A stretch of 64,000 nucleotides of DNA. Source: Ulota crispa (taxonomy: Eukaryota; Streptophyta; Bryopsida; Orthotrichales; Orthotrichaceae). The notes beneath the pieces were generated by a model. It made no database searches. It was not told the origin of the DNA and worked only from the letters and a program-made list of their open reading frames with translations. Positions 23,610 through 33,168 of this stretch are shown piece after piece; the first letter of the stretch is position 1, and each line of letters opens with the position of its first letter. The stretch is taken from positions 25,167,419 to 25,231,418 of the forward strand of contig OY987243.1 of the NCBI GenBank assembly GCA_963920765.1. Direction: 5' to 3'. A program made the translations under genes and the position numbers.

Positions 23610-26600
23610 ATGGAGGAGGAAGACGACCAGCAAAGCACCGGCGCCGTGGCGGTGAACTCCTCCTCTCGTGCCGCTCCTCCACAACAACAGCAACAACCCC
23701 AGCCTCGTCGCACTCTCAGCAACAATAACAACAATCTCGTCGAGCCGTGCGGCATTGAGAGCGACATCGACGCGCTTGCGCATCACCACCACGCTCAAGT
23801 TGTTGGCGTTGGGGTTGGTGATCACGATCACGACGGCAACAACCACGAGCATCATTTGCACCATCACCACCACCACCACCATCTTGGCGCGGTGGGTTTG
23901 CCCCCTCCGCTCCATCTGCAAGACACCGACCCCGACTTGGACGACGTCGACGCCATCGTCGGCGACACCACCACCACCGCCAAGACTGAGAGCGCTTTGC
24001 TCAAATCCTCCAGTGGCCGTGAACCTGCTACCGAGTGGAGCGAGGCCGCCACCGCCAACCTCATCACCGCCTTCAGGTCCGCTACCCAACCCCCCCACAC
24101 ACAGAATTAGGGTTTTAACTTAACCATCCAACTTTCTATACTCGCACTTGTCTTTGTATACACCACTTACATACCACATTGCAGTAATATTGCAGTTTCA
24201 TGGATACCCCTGAAGTATGCAATATTTACATGGATACCCCCTGCATTTTCAGAAATTACACAAATACTCTTGGACCAAACTTTTCAAGCGTTTGTTTTGT
24301 TTTGTTTTGTTTTGTTGTGCATGCCACTTCCCTTCTTGCTTTGCCGACACATAGAATTAGGGTTTCAACTTAACCATCCAACTTTCTATGCTCGCGCTTG
24401 TCTTTGCATACACCACTTACATACCACATTGCAGTAATATGCAGTTTCATGGATACCCCTGAAGTATGCAATATTTACATGGATACCCCCTGCATTTTCA
24501 GAAATTACACAAATACCCTTGGACCCAACTTTTCAAGCGTTTGTTTTTTTTCTTTTGTTGTGCATGCCACTTCCCTTCTTGCTTGATTTGTGCGCAAGTT
24601 GCTTCTTTTTTGTTTCATTACATTCCCTTCTTCAACATTGGTCATGAAGGAAATACGAGCACAACAAAGAAATGCCTAAAAATTTATGGTCCAAGGATAT
24701 TTGTGTACTTTTGAAAAAGCCAGGGGTATGTGTCTATGTAAATGTTGCATACTTCAGGGGTATTTATGAAAAAAATTCCCTTGCATGTTCAATACTTCGG
24801 TGCATTGGACAGTACGAGTTTGTTTACTTTCTGTGTACTGATTTGCATGCATGCATGCATGCTGCCCTATTCTTTTTTCCAGGGAAAAGTTTCATGCGTT
24901 GGACCGGAACAACTTCCGCAGCAAAGACTGGGGTGAAGTGGCAAAGCAAGTGAACACTCAGTGTGCCAATGAAAAGACTCACAAGACGCAAGAACAATGT
25001 CGTATGAAGGTGGATAGTTTGAAGAAGCGGTATCGTCAGGTAGTAAACCCTAATATCACAAAACTGCAATTTTGTGTCCCCTTGCTTCCTTGGTTTTTCG
25101 AGAGCTTTGCTCCTTGATTGCTGCTTTTGCCTTTGCTTTGCTTAGCAAGTGAGGATGTTTTTTGTGTTGTTGTTGTTGTAGGAAAAGGACAAACTGGCTG
25201 GTAATGTGCCGTGCAAGTGGCCATGGTTTGAGGCTTTGGATGAGCTCATAGGTGGAAGTCCGAAGCAGTCTCGCATTGGCTCTGCACGAAAGCAAGCCCG
25301 CTTTTCTTCTTCTCCTTCTCCCCGGCCTGCTGGTGGGATACCTACTCCTTATTTTGAAGGTAATTTTGTTTCCCTAATGGTAGCCTCATGCTTGAACTCT
25401 TGAACTTTTCCGTACTCTCTCTTTCTCTCTCTTTTGCCTGTTTGTATGCTTGAACTATTAAACTTTTCCATACTCTCACTCTTTTTTCTGTTTTTATATT
25501 TGAACTATCGAATGTTTCCTTTCTCTCTCTCTCTATATATTTTTCCTGTTTTAATGTTTGAACTATTGAACTTTTCCTTTCTATCTTTTTTCTGTTTTCA
25601 TGCTTGAACTATTGAACTTTTCCATACTCTCTCTTTTTCCTGTATTGTTTGGTATTCTGGTGTTGTTGTTGTGTGAACGAGGAGACTGAAAACGGTGGGT
25701 AGGTTTGTTGGGAGTGGACGCAGGTCTGTCACCGAGCGTGTACCTGAAGAAGAAACTCTCGAGGGTGGTGAGTTTGTCAGAATCCGTGGGACATTTGCAA
25801 ATGGCTGGCACTCTGGAGGACAACATTGAGGCGTTGCTGCGCAACTTTCTGGAAGAAGAGACAGTTCGAGACTTTGCAAAGAAGCTCGCGTCCAGCAAGT
25901 ACACGGTAGCCACGTTGCTGGAGATGTCAGAACGGGAGCTGGATGAGATCATGGCTGAAGAGTTCCCGGAGGCTGCCAGAGGAGAGAGACGAGGTTTCAA
26001 GGCAGCCATTTGGTCTAAAAAGCGAAAACTCACCATTGGTATGTATATGCATCTGAAACTTTTTTTTTTTCTTTAAATGTTGTATGGTGATGTACTACCT
26101 CTAAGGTAGGAGGTTCTAAAAGCGTGCAGGCTCTAAAATGGTGCACCTCCTTTAATTGAACTCCGATTGTACATGTTGCTTTTCATAGCTCTGCAACAAT
26201 GTACAGGCAATATACATTTGAGGAGGTGCACCATTTTAGAGGCCTATGGCCTTTCCACTTCAAAATTTCATAACTAAGTCCACAAAGCTCCAAAAAGTAT
26301 GAAACAAGTTGGGTTAGATGCCAATTCCTCTTGTCTTTCAAGGAAAATTTACTGAAAAATATTTCAAGAAGTTTCACCTCCCCAAAATTCAGTTACAGCT
26401 CTTAGATGCTCCATTCATGAGCCTCCTACTTTATGTGTCCAAGTGACAAAATAATAAAAATAAGGGAAAATTTCATGGATACCCCTGAAGTTTGCAAGAT
26501 TTTCATAAATACCCCTGCTTTTTCAGAAATTACACAAATAACCCTGGACCAAAAAAATTCAGGCGTTTGTTTTGTTGTGCATATGCCACTTCCCTTCTTC

Positions 26601-27598
26601 CGTTGTGCGCACGGCGCTTCTTTTTGTTTCATTACATTCTCCGTCTTCAACATTGGTCATGAAGTAGGAGCACAACAAATAAATGACTAGAAATTATGGT
26701 CCAAGGGTATTTGTGTAATTTCTGAAAGAGCAGGGGTATATATGTAAATGCTGCAAAATTCAGGGGTGTCCATCAAATTTTCCCTATAAATAACCATAGT
26801 CTGGAAGAAGCTATGGTGCCAAGACACCATAAACAAACAAAGTTTTGGCCCAAAATGTCAAATAGTCGCTGACTTTGAATGCTAGTAACTTTTTTTGCCA
26901 AATGATATCTCTAATTTGTATTTGTATCTTTTTTTTCCTATAAAACCATCTTGCTTATATAGTTATGAAGAGTTTCAACTTATTGAAGGGTGCTATGATC
27001 GGCTCATTTGGTTGTTAAGTCTTTGTTGCTTTATGCTTTCTTGCACCGTACTTGTTGATTATATAGTAAAACCCGTCTTAAAACATACTAACTAATGTGC
27101 TTAGCCTCCATAAATGAATAACATAACTTCTTGGTCCCAACCTTGGGACTTGTAGTTAAGGTCGACCTCTATTAATGAATCAATTATCCGGTCTTAGGCT
27201 ATCCCTTAGTTAAAGTTGAAAAACCCCCTGGTGAGAGGGAAAAACAGGGCTCGTCCCTAGACGGCGATCCCTTAGTTAAAGTTGACCTCTTTTAACGAAT
27301 AACCTTTGTAGGTGCAATTGGGTTTTAGTAACTTTCAAGCACCTCTCTAATATCCAATAATCTCTTTTTACTTGCTATTGATGCATTTTTAAATTTTCTT
27401 TGACTTTATTTCAATTTGTATGCACAGAAGGGGCTTTTTTTACACACTTAGAAGCCACTTTTTAACACTTGCTTTATATAATTTTTGGCAGAGGACTGTG
27501 GAGATGATATTGACATGGTGAACGCCAGTGGGTCGATTATGGAAACCTCGGATAATTTTGCGAAAAAGGAGAAGAAGTCCGGTTCATTTGTGCGGTGA
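23610..27598 (+). CDS. Trihelix (SIP1/ASIL clade) protein with LEAFY-like SAM domain (5 exons, 407 aa)
   Basis: Exons: 23610-24076, 24883-25039, 25182-25359, 25724-26038, 27492-27598; all GT-AG, 1224 nt in frame. Residues 1-142 are low complexity (Q-, N- and H-rich, including eight consecutive His). Residues 143-230 form a trihelix DNA-binding domain: WSEAATANLITAFREKF, then NNFRSKDWGEVAKQVN, EQCRMKVDSLKKRYRQEK, and KWPWFEALDELI, as in ASIL1/SIP1 proteins; the second core aromatic is F155 instead of W. Residues about 297-372 look like a SAM domain and most resemble the LEAFY N-terminal one: YTVATLLEMSERELDEIM then GERRGFKAAIWSKKRKL, against the LFY pattern FT-x-x-TLL-x-M-x-x-EEL-x-x-MM and GERYGIKAAV-x-x-E-R-R. 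No LEAFY DNA-binding domain follows. ASIL-type proteins repress embryo genes; a SAM domain would add self-assembly (inference). Exon 4 could instead start at 25703, adding seven residues in frame. Confidence 0.88.
24099..24585. repeat. Tandem duplication, about 250-bp period, in trihelix intron 1
   Basis: Copies start at about 24099 (ACACAGAATTAGGGTTT) and 24349 (ACATAGAATTAGGGTTT) and stay about 95% alike through TGCCACTTCCCTTCTTGCTT. The first copy has a (TTTTG)n run that the second lacks. The duplication includes the left end of the TIR element described next. Confidence 0.9.
24195..24780. mobile_element. TIR element in trihelix intron 1, GGATACCCCTGAA family
   Basis: Left end TTTCATGGATACCCCTGAAG (twice, owing to the duplication) and right end CTTCAGGGGTATTTATGAAA. 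Inner inverted words are CAGAAATTACACAAATA and TATTTGTGTAC. It is the same family as 26464-26784. Confidence 0.7.
25385..25650. repeat. Imperfect tandem repeats in trihelix intron 3
   Basis: Five units of about 60 bp, each with TTGAACTATTGAACTTTTCC or a variant followed by a CT-rich stretch and TTTTCCTGTTTT. The array fills most of the intron before the two possible acceptors of exon 4. Confidence 0.8.
26104..26431. mobile_element. TA-site MITE of the AGGTAG family in trihelix intron 4
   Basis: Ends AGGTAGGAGGTTCTAAAAG and CATGAGCCTCCTACTT, with TA at 26102-26103 and 26432-26433. The interior is the reverse complement of 52632-52952 (AGGTGCACCATTTTAGAGGC against GGTGAACGGTTTTAGAGCC). Confidence 0.8.
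26464..26784. mobile_element. TIR element in trihelix intron 4, GGATACCCCTGAA family
   Basis: Terminal inverted repeats GGGAAAATTTCATGGATACC and the matching right end GGTGTCCATCAAATTTTCCC. Inner inverted words are AGAAATTACACAAATAACC and GGTATTTGTGTAATTTCT. The flanks (ATAA and TATAA) do not give a clear duplication. Confidence 0.8.
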
Positions 27599-28320
27599 TG
27601 AGAGTGCATTGGGCCTGTTCTTTTTCTTTTTTTCTTTTCCTTTTCGGGAGGGGGGGACCCTGGGGCTTTCTGCAATTTCATTGTACATGTATCATGGATG
27701 GTATAGGTCGAACAATGTAGCATAAGGTATCACGCTTAGCAAGTTTATTTTCTGTGTATTCCATTTCTTCTTCTTTCTTTTGCCCTTTTTAATGGAAAGT
27801 TTGCCACGTCAGAGAATATCTTGTTTGTCTTTTTTGCTTCCTTTGTTGTAACATTCCTGCTTTGGTAGTTTTCTTGAGCTTTTGTCTCTATGTTTTTGTG
27901 TCCCTTTCTTGCTTCGTTGATTTGTTTATTGGGGCATGCAATTTCGATTGAGGTTTAGGTTGCAATTAAAGTGATGTTGAATGTATGAAATAGTAGATAA
28001 AAGACCATCAATCAAAACGACATATTCCACGTAGGATTGGTGCTTGTGACCTTTTTTTTTGTTGGCGGAATGGATTTGCTTCCAAAAGGGAATGGAGCAC
28101 TTTTTGAGTAAGTTACTCAAATTTTGTCAAGGTAGCTTTTCTTAATGCAAAGCCTACTCCATTGTGGTTGAGAGGCATGAATATAGTGGATTACATGATG
28201 CTTAGCTAATTGGCAAAAGAAGGATTGATGTTGTTTGAAGGAGTTTTGTGTATGATTGAGAACGTGGCTGAATTTGGTAATTGAATTTGACTTGTTGTAG
28301 AATGTCACCATTACCATGCA
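27599..28320 (+). other. 3' flank of the trihelix gene
   Basis: Directly after the stop is a T- and G-rich 3' untranslated sequence to about 27900. No clear AATAAA was found close by. The rest has no gene. Confidence 0.45.
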
Positions 28321-28325
28321 AACTA

Positions 28326-28741
28326 AGGTATATACACCCATCAGTGACACCAGTCATTTAGTGACATCTAAAATTAAACCCAAAAGTAGGCACTCTTGCA
28401 CCCAAACAAGACAAACATGCACCCAAACCAAACACTTAAGTTGACATAAGGGAACAAAAATTGTGTAAGTGGCAGTTTATAATTGGGTGTGGCATTGTCT
28501 TCTTGCTGTCATGATATGATCTTTATGTTGTTGCTTTTTTAGGGGTCTAGTGTCCACAATAGGTCAATCTAGAGAGTTACCTTCAACATTTCATAATTTA
28601 TTCATACAAACTTAGAAATTTATGAAAACAATTTTGCTTGAATTTGTACCCATTTCCTAACAAACACATGCCATTACATTCTCAAAAGACCCTCCAAATT
28701 ACCACATCTAAGGTAAGTGTCACTTTTGGGTGTACATACCT
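28326..28741. mobile_element. TA-site MITE of the AGGTAG family, long variant
   Basis: Ends AGGTATATACACCCATCAG and TTTTGGGTGTACATACCT, next to TA at 28324-28325 and 28742-28743. A subterminal inverted pair AGTGACAC / GTGTCACT supports it. Confidence 0.75.
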
Positions 28742-29026
28742 TACTACAACAAGTATTGAACATTGGAATTAGTTTGAGATGGGTAATGGAATATACCACT
28801 AGGAAGGGTTTTCACTAACATGGGAATGTGTATATCAACTCTAATAAATGTCTTGGCCATTTGGCATTGTGGAATATACATGAAAATCTACCTTGCTACT
28901 TACAACTATGCAAATTAGATTCATTCTAGAACTTTGGTGTTTCCAACCTTATTTGTTAAAAAATCAACAAACATGAATCCCACCTAAAATTGCAAAACTT
29001 TTTTTGAAAATCTTAATCTTCCCTAG

Positions 29027-29398
29027 CCCTTAAACATTGGGGGTGCTCACCATGCTTGCCCCTTGTACAATGTTTAGGGTGAACAATAATATTTGCAATG
29101 GTGCCCACACATTAAATATTATATTTAAAAATTACAGAAATCAATAGCGCATGGTGCACTCATGAAAATTACAAAGGACACCTTGGGATCTAACACTATG
29201 ACCCTGAAATTTCTCACAATTTATATTACCTAAAAATATGAGTGCAAACAATGAGATAATTTTTTACCTTCTATAATGGACCATGTGTATGTATGATCAC
29301 TCCTATAAAAAATCTGACAAAAAACTGTTTTTTCCTGCCCACTGAGTGTTTTTTTTAATGCCTAGGGGACAAAAATCGTCCCCTTCGACGTTCAAGGG
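29027..29398. mobile_element. CCC...GGG MITE with CTAG flanks, copy J
   Basis: Ends CCCTTAAACATTGGGGG and CGACGTTCAAGGG. Both flanks are CTAG (29023-29026, 29399-29402) rather than TTAA. The interior is the reverse complement of 50228-50588 (ACCATGTGTATGTATGATCAC, AAAATATGAGTGCA, CCTGCCCACTGAG). Confidence 0.7.
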
Positions 29399-29402
29399 CT
29401 AG

Positions 29403-29895
29403 TTTTCATTTTCTTGTCCCTTTTTTATGTTTAAAATTCATTTGGACAACATGGGGTACCGGTGCAAGGTAGGAACTAGGAAATGAGTAGGGTAGTTTTA
29501 ACCTTTATTCAAGGTCAACACGCCCTGCGTTGACCCACTCCAGTTCAATTTCCGATAAATTATATGTTTACACGTGTCACTCGTTTGTGACAAAAGGAGT
29601 TTGGGAACCATTTCATAATGACCAGTGTTTTATAAATTTAGCAAAAGTTTTACCAACAAATTTTGAAGCAGTTACAAAAAATTCTGAATGTCATGGTGAA
29701 ACTTGAAAATTTTAGTGCTCAACCCCCAAGAGTGCCAGTGCAATAAGGACAATTTTGTGTCTGTGTAAAACTTGCACATTTTTTTCTCAAAAATGTAATC
29801 TTTTTGCATAGAGGTTCTCACACTTTTTCATTGTGTAATGTTTAAAATATTAACGAGGCTTCTAAATGCACATAGGTCCATTTTTCTATGTGATG
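29403..29895. other. Gene-free stretch
   Basis: No gene or paired repeat seen. It is AT-rich apart from a GC-balanced patch around 29460-29560. Confidence 0.45.
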
Positions 29896-30108
29896 TAGGG
29901 CATGACACTTAAAACCAACAACTCCCATATTTAGGTTGCTATTCTATTGCTTTGTCAAAAAGAAAGCTATCACAAATTGTAGTTCACCAAAATGAAGTCT
30001 AAGTTTTGTTCTTTGAGCTAGTAATTGCTTTTGAGCTAATGGGTATATGTGCTATGTTTTAGTATTTCATGCTACAATAATTTAGTTGGCTGTGATTGTC
30101 ATGCACTA
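29896..30108. mobile_element. Small TIR element, GTGCATGACAC family, copy 2
   Basis: Ends GGGCATGACACTTAAAACC and GGCTGTGATTGTCATGC. The interior is aligned with 20669-20885 (TTTGTCAAA, AATGAAGT, GAGCTAATGGGTATAT against GAACTAACGGATATAT). Confidence 0.6.
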
Positions 30109-32031
30109 TACGTAAATCAAAAACAAAATCCTTGGTCATTGATTGTTTGGATGATTACAATATTGAATGCATGTTTTGGGGGCATTCTCTCAATCTTCGT
30201 AGTCTAGAATTTCAACTTCTTCCATTTTATAACTACGACACATCCTCCAAATTTGCCTATTTGTTATTATTTAATGTAATAAAACGTTGTGGGCTTTGAT
30301 TTAATTCCGAAAAGCTTGAGAATTTAAATTAAGACTTGTATGTGATATGTTATTTGAGTCCTCCAATTTTTTAAAAATTGTATGTGAAAGTAAGATCTGA
30401 AATTTTATTTTGGAAATTTCATTATAATTAAACTTGAAAAAACATATCTATAACTATAATCATAAGTTCAAAATTTTCACAAATACAGAATTGTATTAAA
30501 TAAGTATATCGATTTTGATATTACCCAATAAAAGAATGAGATAATGAACATGTCACAACTTGATATCAACTTTTATTAGTCTTTGCATGTAAAGCCTCTA
30601 TGTATACATGGAGCTAACCCTATTATCATTGGGCCTTAAACAAAAAATCAATAAAAAAATAGTTATAATATATCAAATGACATGGTTGTGATATCATCTG
30701 AAAGATAATCAAGTTAAGGTTTTGTATTAAGTTCCAAATTCCTAAATGAATGAAGTATGAGTTAGTTATCAAGGTTTCAATGAGGTAAGGTCAAGGTTCC
30801 CCTCAAATTTGAAATTGTCCTATTATCACTTCCTTATCACTTCCTTAGAGGTTTTCATTGTCAGACAGGATAATACTTTGTCATTTTCATCTTTGAACTT
30901 TTTCTTCCTTTCCTTGACCTCTGTGGTCATCCATAAGTGCTAACTTAGTTGACAATCTTCATTTATTTTTGGTATTTTGCGACTGACATTGCTATAGCTA
31001 AGGTGTTGGGGCAATAAATTGTATATCTAACTAAGGTCTTCATAGTTAATACTCTATATCTTTTGCAAATTTTGGTCAAATGGAGCAAAAATTGCACTAC
31101 TAGTAAATGACTCCAAGACCTTGCTTGCAATACTTGTAAACTTGGATTTGAAACAAAATCCTAAAAGATATGAATTTTTGGAGATAGAAAAGTGATAATA
31201 GGGTGAACTACACGTACTACATTTTAAAACAAAACGTTGAGGCATTGGTCAATAAAATTTCTTCTATGACTTATTTAACTACTTATGATGTAATGATGCA
31301 ATTATATAATTTTCATATCTCTAAACATATGGATGTCTCCCTATACTTTGCATGTATCTCTTGGTTTTTTACAAGTACCTTCCAAAGCTTTGCAAACCAA
31401 ATAATTTTTTGGAGTTATTACTTGTGAACTTGGGAAAGTCTATAACTACATGAACCATCAACTCTTTAGGGGTGTGTGCACTCTGTTCCAAGTACAAAAT
31501 TCCAATATAGAGCTCAAAATCTAATTGATTCAGATGCTAAAAATAGAGATTGGTAGTGTCAAAGTGAAAGTCTAGATCTTAAGCCTAAGTTCAACTATAA
31601 TGCCCATATTGGAAACAAAAGAAATACTCTTTTTGGCATTATTAAAGTTCGTTTTTTATAAAGCATTCAAGCATATTCATAAACATTTTAGTTGCCCAAT
31701 CATCCAAAGTTAGAATTGCTACTTACAACACCATATCAAAACAGCAAGTTTATCAGAGAAAGAAAAAGAAAAAGCATATACAATTGTGGTGACGCTTTTT
31801 ATTTAAATTTATTTTTTAAATTAAATTAAAGGATTTCATGAAGAAGCAATGAAATTTACATTTTAAAAAACATCAACTCTATGTCATAGAAGTGATGAAG
31901 ATATTTTTTAGCTACCATAAATAATTTCCTTGTGCATTTAATTGGTCCATTGCATTCCAAAATAACTTAATGGTGGATGAAAATTTCATACAAGGAGGAC
32001 ATTACTTCAAGATGATTCACACAATGTCTTA
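30109..32031. other. Gene-free AT-rich stretch
   Basis: No coding, RNA or repeat feature that I can support on either strand. Confidence 0.5.
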
Positions 32032-32405
32032 GAGCATCAGCACAGCTACGTGCAACCACAAGCAGCCAAAAGCAATTGTCAAGGGTGCATCCACGACCAA
32101 AGGCTTGCTCGATTCCTAGACACCTTACTATCGCCCTTGAGCAAGAACAAAGAGTGTATCATGAAAGACAAGTGTTGAGCTTCAATTATGAGCTTCAATT
32201 GCCAACCAACCAACAATCCTTGGCCATCCTAAACTTGAGCACGTTAGCAAATTATCCTAGCCCTTGACATTTGCATTTTGAGCTGCAATTGAGCAAACCC
32301 TAACTTGCATATGGCATTAGCATATTTTTTGTGAAGCACACGAAGAGAAGCAGGCACGCACACTGGTATTTTGGGTGTGTTTTGCATATAATAGTGCACA
32401 TGCTC
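32032..32405. mobile_element. Harbinger-like MITE with GAGCATC end
   Basis: Starts GAGCATCAGCACAGC, ends GTGCACATGCTC, with TTA on both sides (32029-32031, 32406-32408). GAGCATC-type ends and a TTA/TAA duplication are common to PIF/Harbinger-derived plant MITEs. Confidence 0.65.
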
Positions 32406-32867
32406 TTATGGCTCCAACTCTATTCAAAACCACATTTCAACTTTTGTTGGGTTATAACTTGTAAAGATCACAAAGAGAATCACTGGAACACTATTGGACT
32501 ATACTAAGCCTATAAAAAATCTAGAGACTTAACTCCTCAATTGCATTTTAGTTTTTGCCACATTCAATTCTTGAAGCAAAGTCCAACGTTACTTGTCCCA
32601 ATGCTTTCAAATAAAAAAGTGCCATATATGCATTTATGAGTAAACCATGATTAGAGACTTGATGTGAAGCTAAGTCTCAAATTTTAACCTCCCAAACAAT
32701 GAGATTTTGCAAAGTCAGTGAGACCTAGGACTTAAACTTATAATATGTCGGACCAGATAATAATAGTCTCCATTTTCAACCTCTTAACCTATTGGATTTT
32801 GAGTAGGACCTAGGACTTGCGAGTAGCAATGAAAGGGACCATAAATTAGTTGGCACTAAAGGGTCAA

Positions 32868-33168
32868 CCCTTAAACGCCAAAGCAAATGTATTTTGTCAA
32901 ATGGATGACAAAAAAGTCATAAATTGGATGTAAACAAGTCAAATTTCATCTATTTAAAAAATATGATCATGAAAACTTGATCCATCATGGAAGGCAATAA
33001 TTTTGTAGAATGTATTCATAATTTTAACCCCTAAACATCCAAGTCTATTCTTTCTCAAAAAACACTCAAAAATATCATTTGCATTAGACTTATGTAAGGA
33101 GCCACATGTGGTGAGAGTTTCAATTAGGTTTGACCACACAAACTAAGAGATATGATCATTTCAAGTTA
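32868..33168. mobile_element. Truncated CCC...GGG MITEs, one inside another
   Basis: At 32868 an end CCCTTAAACGCC preceded by TCAA begins a relative of 50228-50588 (GATCCATCATGGAAGGCAATAA is also in 40018-40518). At 33024 it is interrupted by TTAA plus CCCCTAAACATCC, a second element. Neither right end can be found before the CACTA element starts at 33169. Confidence 0.5.

Noticed and set aside
23066..23728. 220-residue open frame upstream of the trihelix gene
   Set aside because: It is open because of CG-rich simple repeats; frames on both strands are equally open, the composition is R/T/S-rich without any domain, and it overlaps the trihelix start in another phase.
23339..24098. Long - strand frames opposite trihelix exon 1
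   Set aside because: They mirror the codons of the low-complexity His/Thr/Ser-rich exon and show no family motif.
25703..26038. A LEAFY gene
   Set aside because: Only the SAM-like part is present; the LEAFY C-terminal DNA-binding domain is not found in any frame nearby, and splice phases join this exon to the trihelix gene.
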